From JAUIAI01 sp045106815 (GTDB lineage Bacteria > Pseudomonadota > Gammaproteobacteria > Burkholderiales > Burkholderiaceae_E): 64,000 nucleotides of DNA. Location of the stretch: assembly GCA_045106815.1 (NCBI GenBank), contig JBGCFG010000015.1:124001-188000 (forward strand), written 5' to 3'. Every line of letters starts with the position of its first letter. Position 1 is the first letter of the stretch. The notes beneath the pieces are model-generated. The model ran no database searches. It was given only the letters and a program-made list of their open reading frames with translations, and was not told where the DNA came from. A program made the position numbers and the translations under genes. This document shows positions 26,631-36,096 of the stretch, piece after piece.

Positions 26631-27680
26631 TCAACTCTGCGCAGCTTTTCTGGTGATAGCGATCGCGAGTTCGTCGCCTACCGAAACAAGCTCCCCTTCT
26701 GCCACTAGCTGCCCTTGAACTCGAAGCGAAACCGAAACGGTGGACGCAGATTCACCCAGCTCAATGACTTGTCCGGGTGTTAGTGCTGTCAACTGGGCAA
26801 CAGATAGCTCCAGCTTCCCAACCTCAGCCACAACCTGACAATTGATAGACATCGGATCTACCGGCACAGACTGAGTGTCTTGCTCAGGAATGCTGTCACT
26901 GTTCACACTGGTATTCACAATTGTCTCCACAATAAATTGCCGCCCACGAATCTGCCCACGTACGCCAATGGCGCGGCTCGCATGCGTTCTGAGCAAAACC
27001 GGAAGCGTGACATCGACAGTCACTGCTGGCTGAAGGCGTACGAGATCACCTACCTCCAGCGCATCGATCTCAGAAACCAACAAGTTTGTTCGGCCCGCTT
27101 CTATAGGCAGTTGAAGGGGCACATTTACTGGCAGGCTTGAGCGTTGTTCAACCGGCCCCGGCACTGCTCCTGCTTCCCAGACCGTCAGCCCGGCCCGAAT
27201 CAATCCGACCAGCGGCTCACTTTGGTCACCCGATAGCCAGCTAACGCCAAACCCGACGACCGAATCTGGCAAGCGCGTGAGTTCGTCTGAGGCCGGCGAG
27301 CCGCAATAACGTCGAACACTAATTGGCCATCCGAAACAGGCTTGAAGTGTTTCCAGTACTGGCGCCGCCGCCTGCTCAATCAGAGCGAGCTGAACGTCAT
27401 CTGGCAAATGCTCAATGCCGGGCACTAGGGTCTGATCAAGGCGCGACCAATCACTCATACTTAGCCAGAAGCGTCCGTGTGGACAATGGCACAGTAAGCC
27501 ATGAAACTGCCAGTTTCCCGGATCATGAATCCAACTCAAACGACCAGCACTTGATTCTAAATCGGAGCCGTCAAGGTATCGCGTCGTGCAGCGAACAAAA
27601 GCCGCATCAATAGGGCGCAACCTTATGGGTGAATGCACCCCATCGCCAAGCACCCGCTGTACCTTCAAGACTGACTCCAC
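26631..27680 (-). CDS. sctQ: T3SS sorting platform protein SctQ
   Basis: A 349-residue protein with two C-terminal SpoA (SPOA/FliN-like) domains: one near 190-260 (LPVNVPLQLPIEAGRTNLL) and one at the end (VVAEVGKLELSVAQLTALTPG). It forms the cytosolic pods that collect substrates. The GTG start at 27680 is preceded by GAGGCG five bases away and overlaps the sctO gene by 16 bases, which leaves no room for a separate sctP between them. I see no internal start that clearly stands out for a short SctQ-C product, though such starts are known in relatives. Confidence 0.9.
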   Translation of the reverse strand: MESVLKVQRVLGDGVHSPIRLRPIDAAFVRCTTRYLDGSDLESSAGRLSWIHDPGNWQFHGLLCHCPHGRFWLSMSDWSRLDQTLVPGIEHLPDDVQLALIEQAAAPVLETLQACFGWPISVRRYCGSPASDELTRLPDSVVGFGVSWLSGDQSEPLVGLIRAGLTVWEAGAVPGPVEQRSSLPVNVPLQLPIEAGRTNLLVSEIDALEVGDLVRLQPAVTVDVTLPVLLRTHASRAIGVRGQIRGRQFIVETIVNTSVNSDSIPEQDTQSVPVDPMSINCQVVAEVGKLELSVAQLTALTPGQVIELGESASTVSVSLRVQGQLVAEGELVSVGDELAIAITRKAAQS

Positions 27681-28153
27681 TGTCGCCTCGCTGTGTAGCT
27701 GATCAGGAAATCCTCATCGTTGAGCTCACCATTTTGTTCTCGCTCTTGCGCCTCGTTACTTTCATACCGACTGAGGACCTCGGCTGACCTGATCTTTCCG
27801 CGCTCAGCCTGATGACTTTGCTCCGCCATGCGGCGAGTCGTCTCCTGCATTCTCGTGCGTCGCTGCATCGCCAAATCACAAAGCTCGCCCATGTAGCGAT
27901 CGATGAGTCTCGTTTCCTGGATTGAGGCATCAATCGCATCGACACCTGCATCGCCCTTGAGCACCCGAGTCAGGAGATTCTCATGGACAGATGCCAGGCG
28001 CGCCTGCTGTTTGGCCTGCTCCCGCCTTGCCCGGCGCTCATTCTCGGCCTGCCGCTGAAGCTCCCGTTCCGCGGACGCCTTCTTAGCTCGAGCAACGTCG
28101 GATTTAAGTTTTCGAATTCTTTCAAGTAAGTGGGCCTGGTCATGCGCGTTCAT
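27665..28153 (-). CDS. sctO: T3SS stalk protein SctO
   Basis: A 162-residue, highly charged, almost wholly helical protein (Arg/Glu/Gln-rich), as expected of SctO/YscO/FliJ, the antiparallel coiled-coil stalk that links the ATPase hexamer to the SctV gate. Assignment rests on composition and position directly after sctN (ATGA overlap at 28153-28150). Sequence conservation in this family is low. Confidence 0.85.
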   Translation of the reverse strand: MNAHDQAHLLERIRKLKSDVARAKKASAERELQRQAENERRARREQAKQQARLASVHENLLTRVLKGDAGVDAIDASIQETRLIDRYMGELCDLAMQRRTRMQETTRRMAEQSHQAERGKIRSAEVLSRYESNEAQEREQNGELNDEDFLISYTARRQWSQS

Positions 28154-29508
28154 GCCAAGACCTCTTGCAGTAGGCTAATTGTCTGCTCACGAGTACATTT
28201 TTCATCTGCACGCTGCCGGACAAATTTTTCCAGAGCATCGCGCTTGTCAATGGCTTGATCAGCCAAAGCATCAACGCCCTTACGATATTCGCCAATGCGA
28301 ACCAGTAACTCAACGTCGTTGTATTTCGAGAGAAGCTCACGGCTTCGCTGGGCCATCCCAAGTTGCGACTCATCAATCAGTTTTGGCATCAGGCGGCTTA
28401 GACTTGCCAGCACATCTATTGCGGGGAAATGACCTTTCTGAGCCAACTCCCTCGACAGAACAATGCCCCCATCGAGCAGCGATCGAACTTCCTCAGCGAT
28501 CGGATCATTGCCATCACTCGTCTCTTCCAGAATTGTGTAGAACGCGGTCATATCACCTTGTTCATTCAATCCCGCCCGCTCAAAAAGTTTTGGCAGCAGC
28601 GCAAACACTGAAGGCGGAAAACCACGCCGGGTCGGTGGCTCGCCAGCGGCTAGTCCAATCTCGCGGGCAGCTCGCGCGAGGCGTGTCACCGAATCAACTA
28701 AGAGCAACACTGACTTACCTTGTCGGCGAAAATGCTCGGCATAGGCGGTCGCAACGAAAGCGGCCTTCAGACGCTCTGTGGCAGGACGATCAGAGGTAGA
28801 GACAACTAGGATGCTCTGCTTGCGAGACTGTTCATCAAGGCCTTCCTCAAGGAAGTCACCTACCTCTCGGCCCCGCTCACCAACAAGCGCAATAATGGTC
28901 ACATCCACATCAGCGTTTCGGCACAGCATTGAGAGCAGCGTACTCTTCCCACAACCGGCTGGCGCGAACACCCCCATGCGCTGCCCCCGCCCAACTGTGA
29001 GCAAACCATCTATCGCGCGTACCCCCAAAGGTAGCGGATGATGAATGCCCGGGCGCTTTAGTGGCGCAGGAGCCTCAGACCAAACTTTGGTGACGGCTGA
29101 ATCACCGGGCAGGCCAGGACCTTGATCCAGGAAGGCTGTTCCCAGTCCGTTCACCACTCTTCCCAAGAGGAAGTCACCAACAGCCACGCTGTGAACCTGA
29201 CCTGTTCCCTCAACCTGCGTAGAAGGACTCAAACCCTCCACAGAGCCCATTGGACTAAGCCAGACGTTACCGCCAGAAAACCCTGCCACCTCGGCCAGTG
29301 TTTCGAATCCGGTCTTCACATCAGACAGACGGCACAACTCACCAAGACGAACGCTAATGCCAGTGGCCTTGATTAGCGTACCCACGGCTTCAATAACCCG
29401 ACCCCGTTGAACCGGTTGAAGCCAACGTGCAGTCAAACCAACCGTGTCCGATACATTTAGGCCACGGTGCATCGACTTGAGCGTCTCCTCTAGTTCGACC
29501 AGTCGCAC
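28150..29508 (-). CDS. sctN: T3SS ATPase SctN
   Basis: A 452-residue FliI/YscN-family hexameric ATPase on the cytosolic face. Seen: Walker A APAGCGKST near 178-186, the RGREVGDFLE block of T3SS/flagellar ATPases, Walker B VLLLVDSVTRLARAAREIGL, and the GEPPTRRGFPPSVFALLP segment. The GTG start at 29508 has GGAG seven bases upstream and lies just after the sctL stop. No deviation from an active enzyme is visible. Confidence 0.96.
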   Translation of the reverse strand: MRLVELEETLKSMHRGLNVSDTVGLTARWLQPVQRGRVIEAVGTLIKATGISVRLGELCRLSDVKTGFETLAEVAGFSGGNVWLSPMGSVEGLSPSTQVEGTGQVHSVAVGDFLLGRVVNGLGTAFLDQGPGLPGDSAVTKVWSEAPAPLKRPGIHHPLPLGVRAIDGLLTVGRGQRMGVFAPAGCGKSTLLSMLCRNADVDVTIIALVGERGREVGDFLEEGLDEQSRKQSILVVSTSDRPATERLKAAFVATAYAEHFRRQGKSVLLLVDSVTRLARAAREIGLAAGEPPTRRGFPPSVFALLPKLFERAGLNEQGDMTAFYTILEETSDGNDPIAEEVRSLLDGGIVLSRELAQKGHFPAIDVLASLSRLMPKLIDESQLGMAQRSRELLSKYNDVELLVRIGEYRKGVDALADQAIDKRDALEKFVRQRADEKCTREQTISLLQEVLA

Positions 29509-29511
29509 CTG

Positions 29512-30153
29512 CTAGCTCCTCACTGTCACAGAGTCACCCAGATCTCGCTTCAGAGCTCCCTCAAGCGCACCGTGCCATCTCGCCAGGCGAGTCTTTAGGC
29601 GACCATCAACAATGAGCTGACGGCATTCAAGTATCACATCAGATGCTTCAAGCGACGCATCTGATTCCAGCTCGATCCAATCCCGGCCACCCGGTGTTAT
29701 CTCATCTAACAGGCTCTGCGCCAGGCCCATGCTGATAGGCGCTACCAACAAGCGTGGCTTTTCCTGCGACCGGGCAATTTCCACAGCCTCGGCCAGTTGG
29801 CGTTGGAGTCTTTCTTTCTCACCCACCTGACCGACGAATTGCATGACAGCAGATTCGGCGATGGATACCAGCCGTTCGGCTAGGCTCGCTACGAACTGTT
29901 CGCTGGCATGTGTTTGACGCAAAACCTCTTGCAGCCCGGCCATCCGCCCTTGCTCCAAACCTTCGGCATACCCTGATTCAGACGCATTTCTCAACGCCTG
30001 GCTCCGTTCTGACGCTGCTGCGGCGTTCGCCTGCTCGGCGTTTTGCAAAAGATCAACTGCGCTCGAAAGAGTGACCCAATCGTCTTTCTTGATGATTTTT
30101 CCGGACACCCGAAGATCGCGACGGCTTCCCATCCATAACAAGGGCGCTGTCAT
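29512..30153 (-). CDS. sctL: T3SS stator protein SctL
   Basis: A 213-residue HrpE/YscL/FliH-family protein that connects SctQ to the ATPase. It has a mixed N-terminus, a long helical coiled coil (about 35-130, with the SGYAEGLEQGRMAGLQE segment) and an alpha/beta C-terminal domain ending in the family block ASDVILECRQLIVDGRLKTRL. It overlaps sctK by four bases (ATGA), so the two are translationally coupled. Confidence 0.9.
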   Translation of the reverse strand: MTAPLLWMGSRRDLRVSGKIIKKDDWVTLSSAVDLLQNAEQANAAAASERSQALRNASESGYAEGLEQGRMAGLQEVLRQTHASEQFVASLAERLVSIAESAVMQFVGQVGEKERLQRQLAEAVEIARSQEKPRLLVAPISMGLAQSLLDEITPGGRDWIELESDASLEASDVILECRQLIVDGRLKTRLARWHGALEGALKRDLGDSVTVRS

Positions 30154-30776
30154 CTTTGACCTCCTGTCTCAACCAGTACGCTTGCAATTCGGCTCGCCAT
30201 CTTGAGCGCTTCGGTGGCGGCCTTGTCGTGTAGCTCGGGAATTCGAGCCGGGCACTTGGTGAAGTGCAACTTAAATCGCTCGGCCGCGCCGGTGCGGTGC
30301 TTTCCCCAGGGCTCTCTTTGAATCAACGAGACAAGAACGTCACCCCCAACGTCGAGGATGTCTCCTCGCGTCTGAACCGGCGTCTTGATACCAACTCCCC
30401 AGTTAGCAAATCGCTCGAATTGCGAGGCATAGCTAATTGCACGACGCCGACCTGCGTTACCGATCAACGCGAGATCGCTCAACACCGATTGCCTGTCAAG
30501 TGCATTACGATATCGAAGTGACAAGGCGCCGAGCCCAATCTCAAACGCAAGGCTGCGTACAAGTTGCGACGGCCATGTCACCCATTCAAGAGAAGGCGTA
30601 CTGTCAAGGTACCGTCTGGTCAGTGACAGCTCGTCAAGTAACTGTCTTGACACCCTCGCCACCAAGCGATCGGTTGGTCCAGCCCTTCCCTGCATGTAAG
30701 CGGCTAGTTGGGGCCACCAACTCGGATGGGCATAACGTGCCAACTGCCAATTGAAATCAGTGAGTGGCATGGACAT
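30150..30776 (-). CDS. sctK: T3SS sorting platform protein SctK
   Basis: A 208-residue protein identified mainly by position between sctJ and sctL, as in Ysc-type clusters, and by its all-helical, Trp-rich N-terminus (FNWQLARYAHPSWWPQL), which resembles YscK/PscK. SctK bridges SctD in the membrane and SctQ in the cytosol. The gene starts eight bases after sctJ and overlaps sctL by four bases. Confidence 0.82.
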   Translation of the reverse strand: MSMPLTDFNWQLARYAHPSWWPQLAAYMQGRAGPTDRLVARVSRQLLDELSLTRRYLDSTPSLEWVTWPSQLVRSLAFEIGLGALSLRYRNALDRQSVLSDLALIGNAGRRRAISYASQFERFANWGVGIKTPVQTRGDILDVGGDVLVSLIQREPWGKHRTGAAERFKLHFTKCPARIPELHDKAATEALKMASRIASVLVETGGQR

Positions 30777-30784
30777 AAATTGGC

Positions 30785-31546
30785 CTACTGCAGCGGCGGA
30801 CGGGAACCATCCTGGGAAAGAATGAGCTTCACCCTGCCAAAAGTCTCTGCAAGCTTGGCTCTAGCCTTGTAAAGCCCTGTTACCAGAAGCAGAAGAAGTA
30901 AAGCTGCTCCACCACCTGCTGCGCTCATCACAAGCAAGGAATCGTTTTTCTTCTCCTCAACACCAGGAACGATCCGAGCCTCGGCCGGGAAGATCGCCAC
31001 CGATACCTTTGCTTCATCAAGATCCTCAATCCCGTGTGCAACGAGTTCCCGGATAACCGGCACCTTACTAGCCATATCAACGCTTGCTCGATACTTAATG
31101 AAAACGGCTGCTGACGAGATCCGCGCCTCCGATGAAAACGCCTCCCGTGCCTGGATGACTGGATGCACTCGGGCAAGAATCACGCCATCGACTTGAGATA
31201 AGGTTCTCTGCAATTCCTGAGCCAGCGCGTAGATCAGTCTCGCGCGCTCCTCGGTCTCGGTCGACACGAGCGAGTCCTTCTTGAAGACCTGACCGAGTCC
31301 ATCAAAGTTTTGAGGCGGGAGGTTCTGATTGCGCAAAATGGCCACGCTACGGGCGAACTCGACTGATGGAACGCTGACGCTCCAGGTTTCATCGCCTGAC
31401 TGGCTTTTCTTGGCGTCAATGCCCTCCATGCGTAGAGCGCCAACAACGTCATTAACCTCATGCTCACTGAGGTTGCCAAACAGCTGCTGTGAACACCCAG
31501 CAAGCCATACCGTTAATGCCAGCATCAGAATGCGCGCCGTATTCAT
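30785..31546 (-). CDS. sctJ: T3SS inner ring lipoprotein SctJ
   Basis: About 253 residues from the ATG at 31546; the sctI stop and this start share one base (TGATG). A lipobox (VWLAGC, Cys18) marks a lipoprotein. Two ring-building domains follow, with the linker NLPPQNFDGLGQVF KKDS pattern seen in YscJ/PrgK/FliF. A C-terminal membrane helix (about 212-233) carries a short cytosolic tail. It forms the periplasmic inner-membrane ring with SctD. A lipobox and this length exclude flagellar FliF. Confidence 0.95.
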   Translation of the reverse strand: MNTARILMLALTVWLAGCSQQLFGNLSEHEVNDVVGALRMEGIDAKKSQSGDETWSVSVPSVEFARSVAILRNQNLPPQNFDGLGQVFKKDSLVSTETEERARLIYALAQELQRTLSQVDGVILARVHPVIQAREAFSSEARISSAAVFIKYRASVDMASKVPVIRELVAHGIEDLDEAKVSVAIFPAEARIVPGVEEKKNDSLLVMSAAGGGAALLLLLLVTGLYKARAKLAETFGRVKLILSQDGSRPPLQ

Positions 31547-31971
31547 CAACCGGTTCGCTCAACAAGTGTGGTGACAGTCTTTCGGACAGAATTGACCGTA
31601 GACGAAAGCATCGTAGTCACTGTGGTGGCTTGACTAACATCGAGCGCGAGAACCATCACCTGTTCCGGCGCAACTTTCGATGGGTCTTGTGCTCGTAATT
31701 CCATTGCCTGCTTCAGGCGTTCAGCTGCTGGCGCAACCAAACCTTCGTGAGATCCCTGCGCAACCTGTTTGGCCAGTGCCGTCCAGCCGGGGGCAACGCT
31801 ATTGGTCGCAATAGTCTCTGGCGCGCGAAGGTCGGCATAGGCTCCACCGCTTGCTGGCGTCGAAGGCTTGCCGGGCAAGGTTGAAAAATCAATCGGTTGC
31901 GGTTCGGGTAATTGCTGAGTGGCCGAGAGGGTCTGACCTAGGGCTTCAACAGGGACGACCGGACTAGTCAT
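31546..31971 (-). CDS. sctI: T3SS inner rod protein SctI
   Basis: A 141-residue protein with a Pro/Ser-rich N-terminal half and a helical C-terminal 60 residues (LALDVSQATTVTTMLSSTVN), which resembles the SctI/PrgJ C-terminal helix that anchors the needle on the export pore. It lies directly upstream of sctJ, the usual place in Ysc-like clusters. Sequence alone would not suffice, because this family diverges fast. Confidence 0.8.
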   Translation of the reverse strand: MTSPVVPVEALGQTLSATQQLPEPQPIDFSTLPGKPSTPASGGAYADLRAPETIATNSVAPGWTALAKQVAQGSHEGLVAPAAERLKQAMELRAQDPSKVAPEQVMVLALDVSQATTVTTMLSSTVNSVRKTVTTLVERTG

Positions 31972-32029
31972 TTTTCACTCCAGGATAACTAGCAGCCGGA
32001 TGCAAGCGCACCCGGCTGCTAATCAAGGA

Positions 32030-32248
32030 TTAGCCTTGTAAGACTTCTCGGCCTACACCTTCAAGATTCGAAAGGCGGTCGTTCGCCTCTCTGACAGCAG
32101 TCGTCAGAACGACCTGATCGTTCTTCGAGTCGATAGCCGCCACCTGAACCTCTTCAGGTGTTGCGCCATTAACCAGCTCTGAACGCAGAAACGCGGATGT
32201 GGTTGCGGCCTTTTGCGCTTGATCGCCAATGTAGCCAGTATCAATCAT
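32030..32248 (-). CDS. sctF: Candidate T3SS needle protein SctF
   Basis: A 72-residue helical protein. The start is the ATG at 32248, with GGAGG eight bases upstream; a longer frame to 32287 would place this ribosome site inside the coding region. The protein forms two amphipathic helices around an NGATPEE turn, the helix-turn-helix layout of needle subunits, but is shorter than YscF (87) or PrgI (80) and lacks their recognisable PxxP turn. The position between sctD and sctI is the main support. No SctE/SctG-type needle chaperones are adjacent. Confidence 0.68.
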   Translation of the reverse strand: MIDTGYIGDQAQKAATTSAFLRSELVNGATPEEVQVAAIDSKNDQVVLTTAVREANDRLSNLEGVGREVLQG

Positions 32249-32343
32249 GGTCTTTACCTCCATCACGGTTAAACAATACCCATCCAACAGCCTACCGTGC
32301 GCGACTGCGGCGGGTTTACTTAGAAACCCTTCGCTTATTCAAT

Positions 32344-33738
32344 TCAATACGTTCGATCACTGCCATCGGCCAAAAAGGACATCTTGCGCAAGGTCGACTC
32401 AGGAATCCGGGACCGCTCTACCGGATTAACATCGAGCGGGCTGACATGATCTGTCGGATTGCCAACCGCAGACGGTGTCGTGCCGATGCGGATGGTTCGC
32501 CGAAACCCAGCTCTCGAAACTTCTACCTGGTGTTGGGAAATTCGATCAAGCGTCGATCCATCGGGAAGACGTGCGCCGACAAACAAGCGCGCCCCTGATG
32601 CCGTTATCACTGAGGGAATTCGTCCGGAGCGCACTTCGAGCACGTCGTCAGAAAAGCCAGGGCGCCCCAACAAGGGCAGTTCTTCCCCTTCAATGTGTAG
32701 TTTGCCCAGGGTGCCATCCATACGGCTCATGGTCACGACCGCCGTCGAAACAAGGTCATTGGCGACAATGTCGGCAATCGTGACTGACAGGCGCCTGAGC
32801 CCCCCGTGATTTCGAAAGGCTTGCTCTGCGCCGGAGCGGAAAATTCGATAGTCACGCGCTTGAACCTGTGCAGCAAAATGCCCCGCCCCTAAATGAGAGA
32901 CTTTTACCGGTGCTGCAATAGGAACACTGTCGCGCAAAGACTGTTCAAGAACATCGACTCGTTCAACGCGCATCAAGCCGTGATGCTCGACTTCTCCGAG
33001 TAGATCCTCGAGCCGCTTGTACTGGGCGGCGTCGCGCACATATCCCTCAGCAACAACCTTCCGGGGCTGACCCTGAGTCGAAAAGCGGACGTCTGACAAG
33101 CCCATTTCATCAGCCCTCACCTCAAGCTGAGATAGGCGATCAACCGGAGTGAGATCAGGGGCTCGGGACGCAGTCGCCACTCCCGAGAGCCAAAGAACTA
33201 CAACCCCCAGCACAAACGCTGAACTAATGGCAACGCCGCGCTTAATGGCTCGAGTGGCCGAAGGAAGCCACCGGGTGCGTCTCGGCATAGGCACCGTTGC
33301 GGTGGAAGATTGGGTACCGGGACGACTAAGCACTTCAGGGCTTGAAATCCCTTCAAACTTCATTCCTGGCGGTCCAAATGCGACCGAAACACGGCCAAGC
33401 GTCAGTACATTGCCGGGCTGAAACGAGAAGTACTTGTCGATCGTGAGCGGTGCAGTTCCTCGCCATCCCTCTCCAACCAGTATCGATATCTGAAGGCCAC
33501 TGTCGTCAACGATCAGCACTGCAAGTTGTCGCTCTTTCGTGCCCGTCTCAACGACGAGATCGCAGGCATTGGCGTCTGCGCCAATAAAGTAACGACCTGG
33601 GGGCAAAGGAGCTTCAACCGAGGCCTGAGGCCCGTTGAGTACATGGAGCACCCACTGCGAATCGACGCTCTCGGCTGTTCCGGTTCCGTCCTCTTGTGAT
33701 CCGCCAGATGTGGCTAGAGTCGGGGCTTCATTGCTCAT
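32344..33738 (-). CDS. sctD: T3SS inner ring protein SctD
   Basis: A 464-residue bitopic membrane protein. The N-terminal cytosolic part (about 28-125) is FHA-like (GRYFIGADANACDLVV), as in YscD; one membrane segment follows near 168-192. The periplasmic part has several small ring-building domains (for example SDVRFSTQGQPRKVVAEGYV). It pairs with SctJ in the inner ring and reaches toward the secretin. It overlaps sctC by four bases (ATGA at 33738-33735). Confidence 0.9.
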   Translation of the reverse strand: MSNEAPTLATSGGSQEDGTGTAESVDSQWVLHVLNGPQASVEAPLPPGRYFIGADANACDLVVETGTKERQLAVLIVDDSGLQISILVGEGWRGTAPLTIDKYFSFQPGNVLTLGRVSVAFGPPGMKFEGISSPEVLSRPGTQSSTATVPMPRRTRWLPSATRAIKRGVAISSAFVLGVVVLWLSGVATASRAPDLTPVDRLSQLEVRADEMGLSDVRFSTQGQPRKVVAEGYVRDAAQYKRLEDLLGEVEHHGLMRVERVDVLEQSLRDSVPIAAPVKVSHLGAGHFAAQVQARDYRIFRSGAEQAFRNHGGLRRLSVTIADIVANDLVSTAVVTMSRMDGTLGKLHIEGEELPLLGRPGFSDDVLEVRSGRIPSVITASGARLFVGARLPDGSTLDRISQHQVEVSRAGFRRTIRIGTTPSAVGNPTDHVSPLDVNPVERSRIPESTLRKMSFLADGSDRTY

Positions 33739-35510
33739 ATCACACCTTTGACTAGCTTGGGCGTCAACAAAAACATTCGCTGAAATTTCCGAGATTCATC
33801 TGCGTTGCTTCGGAACAGCCTGCCTAGCAATGGCACAGCCCCAAGACCCGGAACAGCTCTTTCGCTTGTGGCGGTTCGTTCGGATGTCAATCCACCGATA
33901 AACAGACTCTCACCCTCATCAACAATGACATTGGCACTGATTGCAGACCGGTTAACGATAGGAATGCCATCAACCACGCTCACCTGTTCAATCGAACCGT
34001 CGTCAATTCTTACCTGTAGATTGAACTGGGTTTTCCCGTTTTCCACGACGATTGAAGGTGTCACTCGCAAAGTCAGGCCAACATTGACGTTGAACAGGTC
34101 TACAACCTCGGCGCCTGCAACCCTAACGAAAAATTCCTGACTGCTACTGACCACCGCTTCGCTGTTGTCGGTCGTCAGCACCCTCGGCTGCGACTGAACG
34201 GTTGCGTCACCGCTCTGCTTTAAAGCATCAATTCGCGCATACAGAAAGTTCTTTTCGGACCCAATGACTACTTCTGCCCTCGGCGCGATTGACGAACGGA
34301 CATCATCTGGTTGAATACCAAGCAGTGGTGCGCTAGTTCGACCCGGCCGGTTCGAGAGCAGCAGAGAAAAATCTACGCCGAGTGCTTCAGCACGATCGCT
34401 CCGTATGTCGACGACCGATGCTTCAATTTCGATTAGTGGCACCGCCTGATCGAGGGAGCGGATCAGCTCCTCATAGAGAGGCATCCGACCGATCGAATCA
34501 CGGACAATGACGGCATTAAGGCGTTGATCAGCCTGAACCAGACCGCCATCACCTCTTGGATCGCCGAAAGTGCTGACGCTGTTAGTAGAAGTCGCGGCGA
34601 CTTGTGGCGCCTGACGCACGCGAACTGTCCGGGGTTGAATCGATGGGGATGTCAGCTCGCCGTTTCCTCCAGCCCGGTCGTATCCGTCCGTTCTGCCGAT
34701 CGTTCGCATGCCCTGACCAAGAAGTCCGCGACCGCTAACGGGCAACACTTGCTCAATATTGGGCACCTGCTTGCTGGTATCGCTTTGCCCCATTGTGTTT
34801 GCAACCAGCCGGGCAACACCCGTGATTACGGTCCGGATGCCACCGATAGTGACTACCCTGTCAGCCGCTCTCGCGTGTCTGAGTTTGAACACACGAACGG
34901 CCTGCCCCGATGGCTGGGCGGGCACCGCGACTGGCGTACGTTCACGTGCCACTGGCGGTATAGCAGGTCGAGCAGCCATCACCTCGCGCTGCGCTGGAGA
35001 CTTCTTAATGAACTCGACAACCTCTGCAACCCTTTCCAGAAACCTCGGTGGACCGGCCGCCGAGACGAGACCTTGGTTGGCATCACTGCTAATCTCGAAT
35101 CGTGGATCACCAATCTGAAGGGCTGAAACCAATGTCGGCAATCGACTCACATTTTCCGGAGACAGCGAGAACAACTGTGTTTGACTCTCTGCAATTGAGG
35201 AAACAAACACTGCTGAACCATCGTAGTAGTAAGTGAAACCATAGCTATCTGCGAGTTCTTCGAACAGGATTTCCAGGGGCTCCTCAAACCGCCCTGAAAC
35301 AACCCCTTTAACCTGATTAGACGTTTTTACAGGGACCCCGATTCGTGCAAACAGACGTTGCAAAACCGAAGCGAGCGGCTCATTGTCTGCAGCGAAGGCG
35401 ACTCGCTGCCCGGTCCAGGGTATTTCGCTAGCTTGCGCAAGCGCCGTCGAGAACAGCAATGCGAAAGACAAACAGAAACAGGTACCGACACGGAAAATGA
35501 AGGGAATCAC
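33735..35510 (-). CDS. sctC: T3SS outer membrane secretin SctC
   Basis: A 591-residue secretin with a Sec signal peptide (about 1-27, cleaved after AQA), N0/N1-type periplasmic domains and the C-terminal beta-barrel region. Diagnostic blocks are VPLIEIEASVVDIRSDRAE, VTPSIVVENGKTQFNLQVRI, IPIVNRSAISANVIVDEGES and VPGLGAVPLLGRLFRS. The gene uses a GTG start at 35510 with no clear ribosome site. Whether it needs a pilotin is not visible; two lipoproteins in the locus are candidates. Confidence 0.96.
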   Translation of the reverse strand: MIPFIFRVGTCFCLSFALLFSTALAQASEIPWTGQRVAFAADNEPLASVLQRLFARIGVPVKTSNQVKGVVSGRFEEPLEILFEELADSYGFTYYYDGSAVFVSSIAESQTQLFSLSPENVSRLPTLVSALQIGDPRFEISSDANQGLVSAAGPPRFLERVAEVVEFIKKSPAQREVMAARPAIPPVARERTPVAVPAQPSGQAVRVFKLRHARAADRVVTIGGIRTVITGVARLVANTMGQSDTSKQVPNIEQVLPVSGRGLLGQGMRTIGRTDGYDRAGGNGELTSPSIQPRTVRVRQAPQVAATSTNSVSTFGDPRGDGGLVQADQRLNAVIVRDSIGRMPLYEELIRSLDQAVPLIEIEASVVDIRSDRAEALGVDFSLLLSNRPGRTSAPLLGIQPDDVRSSIAPRAEVVIGSEKNFLYARIDALKQSGDATVQSQPRVLTTDNSEAVVSSSQEFFVRVAGAEVVDLFNVNVGLTLRVTPSIVVENGKTQFNLQVRIDDGSIEQVSVVDGIPIVNRSAISANVIVDEGESLFIGGLTSERTATSERAVPGLGAVPLLGRLFRSNADESRKFQRMFLLTPKLVKGVI

Positions 35511-35537
35511 GGGAGAGTTCTTAATATGATCAGTCGA

Positions 35538-36083
35538 CTAAGCCGTTGCCGGCGAATCAGCGGGTGCTGGCGCCGGCGCAGGTGCAGGCGGCGGCGGGTT
35601 ATTTATTTCATCGAGCTGTTGATTCACTTGATTCAGGTCTGCGCGCAGCGACTCTCGTGTCGCAATCAGGTCGCGAAAGGCAGTCCCTGCACCTAACGAC
35701 AACAAATCAAAGAAGGTACTCAACTCAACACCGGCTGAAGCTTCATCAGCCGCGAGCACCTCCTCGCCTGCGTTGCGCCGTTCCTCAATTTCCTGACGCT
35801 TCGCCTCCTCGGGCACCTCAAACAAGCGCGCCATCAAATCACTGGTCAGAAGATCTTTGACTGAATCGATTATCGCCTGTCGGTTCGCTTGCAGTTGGTT
35901 TTGAAGCTCGTCTCGCCGTTGCTCCAACTCCGCCTTCGTCGGTGGCTTGGCCTGACCCTGTTGGGCCGGTGCTGCATTGCTCTTCGGAGCAACCGTGCTG
36001 AGATCGACAAACTGTTGCGTGCCGTTGGTGCTCAAATTGTTCGCATTGCCCGGAACAACTGGTGCTACTGGATTGGGATTCAT
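35538..36083 (-). CDS. Unknown coiled-coil protein of the T3SS operon, candidate substrate
   Basis: A 181-residue hydrophilic protein: a disordered Asn/Pro/Gln-rich N-terminus (about 1-48), a coiled-coil region (about 49-85), a helical middle with a modestly hydrophobic stretch (FFDLLSLGAGTAFRDL, about 124-139), a second coiled coil, and a Pro/Ala-rich tail. No signal peptide. It lies 27 bases upstream of sctC. The layout is compatible with a secreted translocator-type or tip protein; no family is recognised. Confidence 0.62.
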   Translation of the reverse strand: MNPNPVAPVVPGNANNLSTNGTQQFVDLSTVAPKSNAAPAQQGQAKPPTKAELEQRRDELQNQLQANRQAIIDSVKDLLTSDLMARLFEVPEEAKRQEIEERRNAGEEVLAADEASAGVELSTFFDLLSLGAGTAFRDLIATRESLRADLNQVNQQLDEINNPPPPAPAPAPAPADSPATA

Positions 36084-36096
36084 CCGACTTCCCCGG

